This document shows positions 17,210 to 28,948 of a DNA stretch of 64,000 nucleotides, piece by piece. The position numbers and the translations under genes were made by a program. The notes below the pieces were generated by a model, which was not told where the DNA came from, searched no databases, and saw nothing but the letters and a program-made list of their open reading frames with translations. The stretch lies in the NCBI RefSeq assembly GCF_024171785.1, contig NZ_JAMTCK010000002.1, positions 1 to 64,000 of the forward strand, in the 5' to 3' direction. Numbering within the stretch: the first letter of the stretch is position 1; each line of letters opens with the position of its first letter. The stretch comes from Goodfellowiella coeruleoviolacea (GTDB lineage Bacteria; Actinomycetota; Actinomycetes; Mycobacteriales; Pseudonocardiaceae).

Positions 17210-18352
17210 ATGATGAGACCGTTACGCGCCATGCTGGTGGCCCTGGCGGCGGCGGCCGCCGTGCTGGTGCCCAGCATCGCCAGCCCGCCGGCCTCCGCCG
17301 CGGTCGGGTCCGGCGCCGTGTTCAACGACCCCACCGACCCGGCCAAGCAGTACGCGATCCGCGACCACCTGCGCTCGCTCATCCAGGGCGCGCCGGCCGG
17401 CTCGACGATCAGCATCGCGATCTACCACTTCACCGACACCACGGTGTCCACCGACCTGCTGGCCGCGCGGGACCGGGGGGTCAACGTCCGCCTGGTCGCC
17501 GACTACTCGTCCGCGTCGTCCGCGCCGGTGGTGAGCCTGGTCAACGCGCTGGGCACCGACCAGGCCAAGTCGTCCTGGGTCACGCTGTGCACCAAGGACG
17601 CCGCGTGCATCGGCAGCACCGGAACGCCGATCATGCACAACAAGTTCTTCCTGTTCTCCAGCACCTCCGGCTCGACCAACGTGGTGGTGCAGTCCTCGGC
17701 GAACCTGACCAAGGCCAACGCCGAGAACTACTGGAACAACGCGGTCACCGTGGTGGGCAACACCGACCTGTACAACGGATACCTGAGCTACTTCAAGGAT
17801 CTGGCGGCCAAGCGCAAGAACAGCGACTACTACCGGACCGTGAGCGCCGGCAACGTCAAGGCGTACTTCTTCCCCCGGGCCGGCACGACGGCGGACACCG
17901 ACACCGTCTACAACATGCTCAACGAGAACGTGACCTGCGAGGGCAACACCAGTGTCGGCACCCAGACCGGGCGCACCATCATCAGGATCGGCATGTGGTA
18001 CTTCAGCCGTGACAACATCGCCAGGAAACTGCGCGAGCTGGCCGACCGGAAGTGCTGGATCGAGGTCGTCTACACCACGATGGACGACGGCAGCCGGAGC
18101 TACCTGAGCGGTCACGACCGGATCGTGCTCTACCGGATCGACGACGGCACCCACATCGTGCACTCCAAGTACCTGCTGGTCGAGGGCACCTACGCGGGGG
18201 TCAAGGACAGCAAGTGGGTGTTCACCGGCAGCCACAACTACACCAACGCCGCGCTGCGGGAGAATGACGAGGCGCTGGTGCGGATCCAGTCGAACGCGAT
18301 CCACGACCAGTACCGCGCGAACTTCTGGGCGCTGCGGACCGCCGCCTCCTGA
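17210..18352 (+). CDS. secreted phospholipase D-like protein
   Basis: A 380-residue exported protein. ATG at 17210 with GGGAGGAA upstream gives a Sec signal peptide (MMRPLRAMLVALAAAAAVL, then ASPPASAAVG). Two PLD catalytic half-sites are present: HNKFFLFSS...QSSAN around residues 143-165 and HSKYLLVE...FTGSHN around 318-345, each with the HxK and a downstream Asn. The second segment is preceded by MWYFSRDNIARKLRELADRK. It belongs to the PLDc_2-like phosphodiesterase group; lipid or nucleic-acid hydrolysis outside the cell is likely. The A/T-rich stretch at about 17095-17140 upstream is the probable promoter region. It is a single-gene unit ended by a hairpin. Confidence 0.87.
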   Translation: MMRPLRAMLVALAAAAAVLVPSIASPPASAAVGSGAVFNDPTDPAKQYAIRDHLRSLIQGAPAGSTISIAIYHFTDTTVSTDLLAARDRGVNVRLVADYSSASSAPVVSLVNALGTDQAKSSWVTLCTKDAACIGSTGTPIMHNKFFLFSSTSGSTNVVVQSSANLTKANAENYWNNAVTVVGNTDLYNGYLSYFKDLAAKRKNSDYYRTVSAGNVKAYFFPRAGTTADTDTVYNMLNENVTCEGNTSVGTQTGRTIIRIGMWYFSRDNIARKLRELADRKCWIEVVYTTMDDGSRSYLSGHDRIVLYRIDDGTHIVHSKYLLVEGTYAGVKDSKWVFTGSHNYTNAALRENDEALVRIQSNAIHDQYRANFWALRTAAS

Positions 18353-18375
18353 CCGACCACGGCGGGATCGACCTC

Positions 18376-18405
18376 GCGTCCCCGCCCGCCGCGGCGGGGA
18401 CGCGG
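18376..18405. terminator. bidirectional hairpin terminator
   Basis: A 12-bp perfect inverted repeat (CGCGTCCCCGCC / GGCGGGGACGCG) with a 6-base loop lies between the convergent phospholipase D-like and MmcQ/YjbR genes. Confidence 0.75.
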
Positions 18406-18415
18406 CCCCCGGGGA

Positions 18416-18796
18416 TCACTCAGCGGCACCAGCGCTGAGCCCCACCCACCTGAGCTTCTCCTGCTGCCGCCGGGACAGCCCGGCCACCACCAGGTCGTAG
18501 GAGTCCTCGATCATCTCGCGGACGAGCTGGTCGGGCACTGACCCGTCCAGCACAACCGTGTTCCAGTGCCGCTTGTTCAGGTGGTAGCCGGCGGTGATCG
18601 CGGGGTAGCGCGTGCGCAGCTGCACGGCCAGGTCCGGATCGCACTTGAGGCTCACCCGCAGTGGCGCGGACGTCAGCCGGCTGAGCGCGAACATCTTCCC
18701 CGCGACCTTGAACACGCTGCTGTCCTCGCCGAAGGGGAACTCCTCGCCGGCCCCGGGAAAGGTCAGGCAGAACGCCTTGAGAGCTGCCGGTGTCAC
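18416..18796 (-). CDS. MmcQ/YjbR family protein
   Basis: A 126-residue protein of the MmcQ/YjbR (CyaY-like fold) family. Recognisable features are the N-terminal FPGAGEEFPFGEDSSVFKVAGKMFAL, the central RVSLKCDPDLA, and GYHLNKRHWNTVVLDG, all standard for this family. A DNA-binding role has been suggested for relatives, but the function is not settled. GTG start at 18796. It lies 35 bp downstream of the metallophosphoesterase gene on the same strand and may be co-transcribed with it. Confidence 0.88.
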   Translation of the reverse strand: MTPAALKAFCLTFPGAGEEFPFGEDSSVFKVAGKMFALSRLTSAPLRVSLKCDPDLAVQLRTRYPAITAGYHLNKRHWNTVVLDGSVPDQLVREMIEDSYDLVVAGLSRRQQEKLRWVGLSAGAAE

Positions 18797-18831
18797 CCGC
18801 CCACCCTACCGCCCGGAACCGGGGCAGGCGC

Positions 18832-20715
18832 CTAGCGCACGGCGGTGAGGAACTGGTCGGGGCGCAGCGCGGCGGCCACGATGCGGGTGTCGCCGATCCA
18901 GCCGTAGTAGCCCTGGCCGTACTCCGCCGCGAACTGGGTGCCGCCGATGGCGAACGGCTTGCCCAGCGTGGTGATGCCCCTGGAGTCCTCGTCGGCGTTG
19001 CGGGCGATGCGTGATCCGTCCACATAGGTCACCGTGCGCCGGCCGTCGTTGACCACGGCCACGTGCGTCCACCGTCCCACCGGCAGGGCGTGGCTCCACG
19101 ACGTGGGATCGGCGTCCCGGTCCACCGGGTAGACGACGAACTGGAGGAAGCGCTCACCGGACAGGTTGAGGCTGCACGTGGGCTCGTCCGGTGACCAGCC
19201 ACTGGTCTTGCCCGCGTCGCCGCTGCGGCCCTCCCAGCTGAGGATGCCCATGAACGCGTGATCGCCCTCGAAGGGATCGGGCAGCTTGATGAACGTCTCG
19301 ATGGTGTAGCCGGACTCGAACCGCGCGCGGGTGAGCGGGGCGGTGGCCGAGGTCCGCAGCACCGCGCCGCGGTCGGGGTTCCTGCCGCCGCCGAAGCGCA
19401 GGCTGGCGTGCGCTGGCTGGGCCTGGTGGTGGTCGGCCGACCAGGTGAGCACGTCCGGTGGGCTGGCGTGCAGGTGTGTGACGGTCAGGTCGTTGCCGTT
19501 GCCGGACAGGTCACGGGCGACGGTGCCGGCAGCCACGGCCGCACCGTCGGTTCCCGCGCCGGCCAGGCCGTCGCGGTCGAAGCGCCAGTAGGCCACGGTG
19601 CCTCGGACCAGCACGGACCGGGCGGGCCGGGCCGGCGGCGGGCTGGGCGGGGCGAAACCGGCGAAGCGCTCGGCGAAGTCGAGTTCGACGGTGAACCGGT
19701 CGGCCTCCCCGCTCAGCTCCACGGTCTCGGCCTCCAGAGTGGACCGTCGCGCCGGGTCACCGGCGAGCAGCCAGGGCGAGAACGTGGACACGTCGATGGT
19801 GTTGCGCGCCAGGTCGAACCGGTAGTACCGCACCATGCCGGCACCGCCGTAGTAGCGGTCCTGGTAGTTGGTGATGTGCAGGTGCACCGGGTTGCCGTGG
19901 TCGTTGACCAGGGTGGTGCGGCCCGCCGGCCAGTAGTGGCCGTTGAGGGTGAGGAAGATCTGGTCGTTGCGCCGGATCAGCCGGTCCCACAGCCGCTGGC
20001 CGTGGTCGGAGAGCGCGGCGTGGCCGGCGTCGTCGGGCGCGACCAGGTCGTGGGTGGTGAGGATGGTGGGCAGGCGCGGGTTGCGGTCGAGAACCTGTTG
20101 CGCCCAGGCGATTCCCTGGTCGGACACGCGCCAGTCCAGGGCGAGCAGCAACCACTGCCGGCCGCCCGCGTCCAGCACGTGGTGGCTGTGGTAGCCGTCG
20201 GGCGAGGACCCTCGGTAGGTGGACATCCCGGCGAACCGGCGGGGCCCGAAGGTGCGCAGGTACGGCGTGTCACCGCGCTGGTCGTCCCCGCCGGAGGGCA
20301 CGTCGTGGTTGCCGGCGAGCACGCTGTGCGGGAGCTTCCCCCGCAGCGTGGCGAACACCTGGTCGGCCAGCCGCATCTCCCGCTCGGTGCCGTGTTCGGT
20401 GACGTCGCCGAGGTGCGCCAGGAACACGATGTTGTCCTGCTGGCGCCGCCGGATGAGGTGGCGCAGGGTTTCCCGCACCGGCTCCGGGTCGGAACCGCCC
20501 TCGTCCAGCAGGTACTGGGTGTCCGGGAACACCGCGAGGGTGAACCGGGGGCTGTGCGCGTCGACCGGTCCCCCGCCCGGGGCGGTCGCCTCCGTCGCCT
20601 GTGCGCTGGGCGTGCCCAGCACGGCCGGGGCGGCCGCGGCGGCGACCGGCGCGCCCAGCGCCGCCTGCAACAGGGTGCGGCGGGCCACGTCACGGGACCG
20701 AGGACGCTCGTCCAT
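18832..20715 (-). CDS. Tat-exported metallophosphoesterase with LamG domain
   Basis: A 627-residue secreted protein. The N-terminus has a twin-arginine signal (ARRTLLQAALGAPVAAAAA). The calcineurin-like phosphoesterase domain (about residues 55-330) shows its metal motifs: FPDTQY, AHLGDVTEHG (GDxxxxG), LAGNHDV (GNHD/E), TTHD and LNGHYWPAG. A linker leads to a concanavalin A/LamG domain (about 380-627) with YWRFDRDG, VARDLSGNGNDL and GRWTHVAVVNDGRRTVTYVDG. Such proteins hydrolyse phosphoesters at or outside the cell wall, with the LamG part binding glycans. ATG start; first gene of a short minus-strand unit. Together with the neighbouring PLD-like protein it suggests extracellular phosphate or lipid scavenging, which is inference. 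Confidence 0.88.
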   Translation of the reverse strand: MDERPRSRDVARRTLLQAALGAPVAAAAAPAVLGTPSAQATEATAPGGGPVDAHSPRFTLAVFPDTQYLLDEGGSDPEPVRETLRHLIRRRQQDNIVFLAHLGDVTEHGTEREMRLADQVFATLRGKLPHSVLAGNHDVPSGGDDQRGDTPYLRTFGPRRFAGMSTYRGSSPDGYHSHHVLDAGGRQWLLLALDWRVSDQGIAWAQQVLDRNPRLPTILTTHDLVAPDDAGHAALSDHGQRLWDRLIRRNDQIFLTLNGHYWPAGRTTLVNDHGNPVHLHITNYQDRYYGGAGMVRYYRFDLARNTIDVSTFSPWLLAGDPARRSTLEAETVELSGEADRFTVELDFAERFAGFAPPSPPPARPARSVLVRGTVAYWRFDRDGLAGAGTDGAAVAAGTVARDLSGNGNDLTVTHLHASPPDVLTWSADHHQAQPAHASLRFGGGRNPDRGAVLRTSATAPLTRARFESGYTIETFIKLPDPFEGDHAFMGILSWEGRSGDAGKTSGWSPDEPTCSLNLSGERFLQFVVYPVDRDADPTSWSHALPVGRWTHVAVVNDGRRTVTYVDGSRIARNADEDSRGITTLGKPFAIGGTQFAAEYGQGYYGWIGDTRIVAAALRPDQFLTAVR

Positions 20716-20893
20716 GCGGTTGTCTCCTGGCTGGGATCGGAAAGCGGCGGGACGTGATCATCCTGCTGTCCGGGTCTGGCGCGGCGGTGACGACCGGCCC
20801 AACGCCAGGCACCCAGCGGCTGAAGTCCCGTCGGCGCACCGGACGGCCTGTCCGGACGTGCCCGGCCAGGGGCGGCCGGCCCAGCCGCGGTGC

Positions 20894-21679
20894 CTACCCG
20901 ATTCCCCTGCCGCGCAACTCGTGCGCGAGTTCGTCCAACTCGGCACCGCCGGCCATCTGCCGGGTCAGCTCCGCCAGCGTGATCTCGTCCTTCTCGTGGC
21001 AGCCGAGGCTGCGGCCCCGCTTGAGCACCAGGAACCGGTCGCCCACCAGGTGGGCGTGGTGCGGGTTGTGACTGATCAGCACGACCCCGAGGCCGCGGTC
21101 GCGGGCCTGGGCCACGTACCTGAGCACCACACCCGCCTGCTTGACGCCCAGCGCGGCCGTGGGCTCGTCCAGGATCAGCACCTTCGCGCCGAAGTGCACG
21201 GCACGCGCGATGGCCAGGCACTGCCGTTCGCCACCGGACAGGGTGCCCACCGGCTGCTCGACGTCGCGCAGGTGGATGCCCATGTCCGCCAGCGCGCGCC
21301 GGGTGGTGTCGATGGCCAGCCCGCGGTCGATGATCCGCAGCGGGCCGATCCGGCGGAGCGGTTCCGCGCCGAGGAAGAAGTTGCGCCACACGCTCATCAG
21401 CGGCACCACGGCCAGGTCCTGGTACACCGTGGCGATGCCGTGCTCCAGTGCCTCGCGCGGCGAGGCGAACCGCACCGGGCTGCCCTGGAACAGCAGCTCG
21501 CCCGCGTCGTGCTGGTGCGCCCCGGCGAGCACCTTGATCAGCGTGGACTTGCCGGCGCCGTTGTCACCGAGCACGCAGGTCACCTGTCCCGGATTGACCA
21601 CGGTGGACACGTCGCGCAGCGCGACCACGCTGCCGTAGTTCTTGCCGAGGCCGCGGGCCTCCAGCAGTGGCTCGGCCAC
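20894..21679 (-). CDS. sugar ABC transporter ATP-binding protein
   Basis: A 261-residue single-domain ABC ATPase of the carbohydrate-uptake type 2 group. Walker A is GDNGAGKST (about residues 38-46), signature LSGGERQ, Walker [13 protein letters not shown], and H-loop ISHN. Unlike RbsA/XylG it has only one nucleotide-binding domain, like FrcA. It energises the permease encoded immediately upstream. The GTG at 21679 is chosen because AGGAGG lies 8 bases before it; a GTG nine bases earlier overlaps that ribosome site. Last gene of the five-gene operon. Confidence 0.9.
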   Translation of the reverse strand: MAEPLLEARGLGKNYGSVVALRDVSTVVNPGQVTCVLGDNGAGKSTLIKVLAGAHQHDAGELLFQGSPVRFASPREALEHGIATVYQDLAVVPLMSVWRNFFLGAEPLRRIGPLRIIDRGLAIDTTRRALADMGIHLRDVEQPVGTLSGGERQCLAIARAVHFGAKVLILDEPTAALGVKQAGVVLRYVAQARDRGLGVVLISHNPHHAHLVGDRFLVLKRGRSLGCHEKDEITLAELTRQMAGGAELDELAHELRGRGIG

Positions 21680-21684
21680 GCCGT

Positions 21685-22755
<1,071 letters not shown>

Positions 22756-22763
22756 GGTTCCTC

Positions 22764-23768
22764 CTACCGGGTGCCGCGTCGGGCGTACTCGCCGACGGTG
22801 TCCACATTGGAGCTGTCCACGAAACCGGGACCGGTGAGCACGGGCTGGCCGCCGCCCACCGTGTTGGCGTTCTCCAGGTACAGCTTCAGGTACACGACCG
22901 GCAGGTAGCCCTGTTCGTACTGCTGCTGGTCCACGGCGAACAGCAGTTCGCCCGCCTTGATCGCGCCGACCACGTCCGCGTTGAGGTCGAAGGTGGCCAC
23001 GGCCGCGCCCGACCCGGACTCGCGCACCGCGTTCACCGCGTTCGCCGCGGTCTGCGGGTTGAGCGTGAGCACCGCGTCGATGCCGGGGTCGGACTGCAGC
23101 GCACCCCTGATCCGGGACTGCGAGTCGGTGGGGTTGTTGATGTCGACCTGGAGGTTGGTCACCTGCCCGCCGGCGAAGCCCTGCCGCGCGCCGTCGCAGC
23201 GCTGGTTCAGCGTCGCCACCCCGGCCTGGTGGATCACGCACAGCAGCCGGTGCCTGCCGGCCTGGGCCAGCCGCTGGCCCGCCGCCTGACCGGCGACGGT
23301 CTCGGTCTGCCCGACGTGGGCGATGGCGCCGAACTCGGTGCTGTGCTCCGCGCCGGAGTTGATGGTGATGACCGGGATGCCGGCGCCCACCGCGCCCGCC
23401 ACCGAGGCGCGCAGCGCGTCCGGGCTGCCCAGCGAGACCACCACGCCGTCGGCGCCCTGGGCCACGGCGTTGTCGACCAGCTTGGCCTGGTTGCCCGGGT
23501 CGGGGTCGGCCTGGTAGGAGACGTCGACGTCGAGGTCGGCGCCGGCCTGCTCAGCGCCGTTCTTGACCACGTTCCAGAACGCGTCGCCCGGGGTGCCGTG
23601 GCTGACCACGACGATCCGCAGTGGACCGGTGCGAGTGGACTGCTGACCGGCGGTGCCGGCCGGTGCGGGCGCCTCGGCCTTGGGGCCGGTGCAGGCGGCG
23701 AGGGCGAGCACACCGGTCAGGAGGGCCAGCAGCGCGCCACGTCGTCGGGGATCGCGCGGGGTTCTCAT
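22764..23768 (-). CDS. sugar ABC transporter substrate-binding lipoprotein
   Basis: A 334-residue periplasmic-binding-protein family lipoprotein. The signal peptide ends in the lipobox LALAAC (Cys about residue 26), so it is tethered to the membrane outer face. The two-lobed Peripla_BP_4 domain shows GDAFWNVVKNGAEQAGAD, GADGVVVSLGSPDALR, IPVITINSG and AVDQQQYEQGYLPVVYL, typical of ribose/inositol-type binders. The start ATG overlaps the stop of the isomerase gene (ATGA), so the transporter is locked to the catabolic genes. Ligand not deducible; inositol or a related polyol is favoured by context. Confidence 0.9.
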   Translation of the reverse strand: MRTPRDPRRRGALLALLTGVLALAACTGPKAEAPAPAGTAGQQSTRTGPLRIVVVSHGTPGDAFWNVVKNGAEQAGADLDVDVSYQADPDPGNQAKLVDNAVAQGADGVVVSLGSPDALRASVAGAVGAGIPVITINSGAEHSTEFGAIAHVGQTETVAGQAAGQRLAQAGRHRLLCVIHQAGVATLNQRCDGARQGFAGGQVTNLQVDINNPTDSQSRIRGALQSDPGIDAVLTLNPQTAANAVNAVRESGSGAAVATFDLNADVVGAIKAGELLFAVDQQQYEQGYLPVVYLKLYLENANTVGGGQPVLTGPGFVDSSNVDTVGEYARRGTR

Positions 23769-24664
23769 CGTCCTACCCGTGGTGTCGAGAGTGTCGGGGC
23801 GAGCCGGGCCAGGTGGGCCAGGCTGCGTGCGGTGTCGCGGCGGGGGGCGTCGGCCGCGCCGGGCTGATCGGTCAACGCGGTGTCCTGTTCGAGCACGTAC
23901 CAGCCGCGGTAGCCGGCCGCGTGCACCGAGCGGATGACCGACCCGGTGTCCACGTCGCCGTCGCCGAGCGGGACGAACAGACCGCGCGCCACCGCCGCGG
24001 CGAACGGCACGGTGTTGGCGCGGACCTGAGCCGCCAGCTCGGCGCGGACGTCCTTGAGGTGGACGTGGCCGATCCGGTCGGCGTGCCGCCGCGCCAGGGC
24101 CACCGGGTCGGTGCCGCCGACCAGCAGGTGCCCGGTGTCCAGGCACAGCGGCAGGGACGAGTCCGCGAGGAACCGCTCCACCTCGGCCTCGGTCTCCACG
24201 TGGGTGCCGACGTGGGGGTGCAGCACGGTGCGCACGCCGTGCCCGGCCACCACCTCCGCCACCCGCGCGGCCGTGGCCACCAGGGTCCGCCACCGCCGGT
24301 CGTCCAGCGCCGGGCGTTCGTCGTAGCCGGCCAGGCCGGTGGCGGCGGCCAGCACCAGCACCTCACCGCCACAGCGCGCGATCAGCGCCGCGGTCTCGGC
24401 CGCGGTGTCCACAGTGGAGCGCTCGGTCGCCGGATCGTGCAGTGGCACCGCGAGGAAGCCGCCGACCAGGCCGAGGCCGTGCCTGGCCAGCAGTGGCACG
24501 GGGTCGGCAGGCAGGTAGCCTGGCGGGCCGAGTTCGGTGGCGGCCAGGCCGAGTTCGGCCATCTGGCCGAGTACCAGGTCGGCGTCGAGCACCCGGCCCC
24601 AGCCGGGCACCTCGCTGACGCCCCAGGAGATCGGCGCCCCGGCCAGCCGCAGCCCCGCGGTCAT
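23765..24664 (-). CDS. sugar phosphate isomerase/epimerase-type TIM barrel (IolE-like)
   Basis: A 299-residue xylose-isomerase-like TIM-barrel protein. Its N-terminus GAPISWGVSEVPGWG is the hallmark seen in inosose dehydratase IolE. Metal-binding positions are suggested by ELGPPGYLP, HPHVGTHVET, LCLDTGHLLVGG and HVHLKDV, with YVLEQD (Glu) at the end. IolE removes water from scyllo-inosose, the second step of myo-inositol breakdown. It overlaps the upstream dehydrogenase gene and the downstream binding-protein gene by 4 bases each. An IolE-type role is likely, but other keto-cyclitol or keto-sugar substrates are possible because no IolB, IolC or IolD is nearby. Confidence 0.85.
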   Translation of the reverse strand: MTAGLRLAGAPISWGVSEVPGWGRVLDADLVLGQMAELGLAATELGPPGYLPADPVPLLARHGLGLVGGFLAVPLHDPATERSTVDTAAETAALIARCGGEVLVLAAATGLAGYDERPALDDRRWRTLVATAARVAEVVAGHGVRTVLHPHVGTHVETEAEVERFLADSSLPLCLDTGHLLVGGTDPVALARRHADRIGHVHLKDVRAELAAQVRANTVPFAAAVARGLFVPLGDGDVDTGSVIRSVHAAGYRGWYVLEQDTALTDQPGAADAPRRDTARSLAHLARLAPTLSTPRVGR

Positions 24665-25668
24665 GCCGTCGCTCCCACCGGTCCGTCCACCCGCACCGGC
24701 CGGCCGGTGCGCACCGACTCCTCGCACGCCTCGGCCAGCCGCAGGCTGACCAGGCTCTCCCCGGGCGGGGACGGGTTGGCCGCGCGGCCGGCCACGACGT
24801 CGAGGAACACCCGCACCTCGTTGACGTAGGCGGCGTGGTAGCGCTCGGTGAACGAGCGCCACGGCCGGGTGGGGCCGCGCCCGCCCGCGTCCAGGGAGAC
24901 CAGCGGGGTGTGCTCGTCCACGCCGACCGCCAGGGTGTCGGCGCTGGTGAACACCTCCAGCCGGCAGTCGTAGCCGACCGGGTCGTGCCGGCCGGCGGAC
25001 AGCAGCGCGTGCGCCCCGCCGGCGAAGCGCAGCGTCACCACGGCGTTGTCCACATCGGACATCGCGGCGAACGCGGCGTCCACCAGCACCGAGCCGGCCG
25101 CGTACACCTCGGTCACCGGCTCGTTGACCAGCCAGGGCACCGCGTCCAGGTCGTGGATCAGGCAGTCCCGGAACAACCCGCCCGAGGTGGCCACGAACTC
25201 GCGGGGCGGCGGCAGGTGGTCGTTGCACACCGCGCGCACCAGGTAGACCGAGCCGGCCTCGCCGGAGCGCAGCCGCCGGTGCAGTTCGACGGTGGGCGGG
25301 TCGAACCGGCGCTGGAAGCCGACCAGCACCGGGACCCCGCTGGCCTCGATCTCGGCGACCAGCGCGGTCATCGCGGCCAGGTCGGGCGCGAGCGGCTTCT
25401 CGCAGAGCACCGGCGTGCCGGCGGCGATGGCCCGGCGGACCAGGTCCGGGTGCGTGTCGGTGGGGGTGGCCACCACCAGCCCGGCCGCGCCGAGCAGCTC
25501 GTCCACGGTGTCCACGGCCCGCGCCCGGCCGCCCAGGGACGCGGCGGCCGCCGCCGCCCGGCCGGGAACCGCGTCGTGCAGCAGGACCTGGTCGATCTCG
25601 GGCAGGGACGCGAGGTTGGCCGCGTGCATGGAACCGATGCGGCCAACCCCGGCTACTGCTACGTCCAT
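24661..25668 (-). CDS. Gfo/Idh/MocA family oxidoreductase (inositol 2-dehydrogenase-like)
   Basis: A 335-residue NAD(P)-dependent dehydrogenase. The Rossmann motif is AVAGVGRIGSMHAANLA at the N-terminus; the family lysine motif is CEKPLAPD (about residue 96), and the catalytic Asp/His region is GLFRDCLIHDLDAVPWL. This last motif (D-x-x-x-H-D) is characteristic of inositol 2-dehydrogenase IolG and relatives, which oxidise myo-inositol to scyllo-inosose. It is the first gene of the operon, starting 39 bp from the operator pair and divergent from the LacI gene. Alternatives are other polyol or sugar dehydrogenases of the same family. Confidence 0.87.
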   Translation of the reverse strand: MDVAVAGVGRIGSMHAANLASLPEIDQVLLHDAVPGRAAAAAASLGGRARAVDTVDELLGAAGLVVATPTDTHPDLVRRAIAAGTPVLCEKPLAPDLAAMTALVAEIEASGVPVLVGFQRRFDPPTVELHRRLRSGEAGSVYLVRAVCNDHLPPPREFVATSGGLFRDCLIHDLDAVPWLVNEPVTEVYAAGSVLVDAAFAAMSDVDNAVVTLRFAGGAHALLSAGRHDPVGYDCRLEVFTSADTLAVGVDEHTPLVSLDAGGRGPTRPWRSFTERYHAAYVNEVRVFLDVVAGRAANPSPPGESLVSLRLAEACEESVRTGRPVRVDGPVGATA

Positions 25669-25706
25669 CGTTGCGGCTCCGTTCCGTCTTGGCAGGCAGG
25701 ACCGGG

Positions 25707-25738
25707 TTAGAGCGCTCCAACAAATTAGAGCGCTCCAA
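25707..25738. promoter_or_regulatory. two identical LacI-type operators, 18-bp spacing
   Basis: TTAGAGCGCTCCAA occurs twice, at 25707-25720 and 25725-25738, with starts 18 bp apart. The core GAGCGCTC is a perfect palindrome with the central CG typical of LacI-family operators. They lie between the divergent polyol operon (start 25668) and the lacI gene (25790), so the encoded regulator is the obvious ligand and would control both directions. Confidence 0.8.
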
Positions 25739-25789
25739 TGCTGTAACCTCGGTCACGCTGCTGTCAACCCCGGTAACACGGAGGTGAAC

Positions 25790-26824
25790 ATGACGCGGCC
25801 GACCATGGCCGACGTCGCGGCCCGTGCCGGTGTGTCGCGCGCGCTGGTGTCGCTGGTCATGCGCGGCTCGCCCAAGGTCAGTGCGCAGCGCAGGCAGGCG
25901 GTGCTGCGCGCGGCGGAGGAACTGGGCTACTCGCCGCACGCCATGGCGCGGTCACTGGCCTCGCGCACCTCGACCCTGCTCGGGGTGATGGTCTCCGACC
26001 TGCACAACGCGTTCTTCGCCGAGGTCGTCGACGGCCTGGAGGAGGTGGCCAGCGACCGGGGTTTCGAGCTGATCATCAACACCGGCGGCCGCCGGGCCGC
26101 GCGGGAGCGCAGGGCCGTGGCCAGCCTGCTGTCCTTCCGGCCGGCCGGGCTGGCGCTGCTCGGCCCGGTGGTCGCGGCATCGGTGATCGCCGACGCGGCC
26201 GGCTCCACCCCGGTCGTGCTCGTCGCGCGGAGCTGCCGATTGTCCACAGTGGACAGCATCAACGACGACGGCCGGGTCGGGTCCGGGCTGGCCGTCAACC
26301 ACCTCGTCCGACTGGGACACTCCAGGATCGTGCACTTCGACGGGGGCAGCGGCTCCCAGGCGGCCCAGCGGCGGCGCGGCTACGTGGCGGCGATGCGCGC
26401 CCACGGGCTGGAGCCCGTGGTGCTGCACAGCGAGTACACCGACACCGCCGGGGCGCGCACCGTGGCGCGGCTGCTGGAGCGGTTCGACCCGCTGCCCACC
26501 GCGATCGTGGCCGCCAACGACGTCAACGCGATCGGGGCGATCTCCGCGCTCGACGCGGTGGGCCTGCGGGTGCCCGGGGACATCTCGGTGATCGGCTACG
26601 ACAACACCTCGCTGTCCGCGCTCGCCCACATCGGACTCACCACGATCGACCAGCCGCGCCACGACATGGGCCGGCTCGCCGCCGAGGCGCTGCTGCAGCG
26701 GGTGCGCCACGGGCGGACCGCACCGGTGCACCACCTGCTCCGGCCCACACTGGTCGAGCGCGCCAGCACCGCCGCCCCGCCCGGCCGACCGGCCCGGGGG
26801 CGCCGGCAGGGCGGGGCCGGGTGA
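25790..26824 (+). CDS. LacI family transcriptional regulator (polyol operon)
   Basis: A 344-residue LacI/GalR regulator. HTH and hinge: PTMADVAARAGVSRALVSLV (residues 4-23) and LRAAEELGYSPHAMARSLAS. The effector-binding domain follows, with the usual LGVMVSDLHNAFFAEV and VPGDISVIGYDNT segments. The C-terminal 20 residues are Pro/Arg-rich and dispensable-looking. ATG at 25790 has GGAGG 5 bases upstream. It is divergent from the polyol ABC/catabolic operon across the twin operators at 25707-25738, so it is almost certainly its repressor. Confidence 0.92.
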   Translation: MTRPTMADVAARAGVSRALVSLVMRGSPKVSAQRRQAVLRAAEELGYSPHAMARSLASRTSTLLGVMVSDLHNAFFAEVVDGLEEVASDRGFELIINTGGRRAARERRAVASLLSFRPAGLALLGPVVAASVIADAAGSTPVVLVARSCRLSTVDSINDDGRVGSGLAVNHLVRLGHSRIVHFDGGSGSQAAQRRRGYVAAMRAHGLEPVVLHSEYTDTAGARTVARLLERFDPLPTAIVAANDVNAIGAISALDAVGLRVPGDISVIGYDNTSLSALAHIGLTTIDQPRHDMGRLAAEALLQRVRHGRTAPVHHLLRPTLVERASTAAPPGRPARGRRQGGAG

Positions 26825-26859
26825 GTCGGTAGACCTGTCCGATGTGGACGGCCGTCGGC

Positions 26860-28948
<2,089 letters not shown>

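Noticed and set aside
24408-24424. GGAGCGCTC inside the isomerase gene resembling the LacI box
   Set aside because: Only half of the box matches (followed by GGTCGC, not CAA) and it lies inside coding sequence, so it is probably chance; the site belongs to the TCCACWGTGGA family instead.
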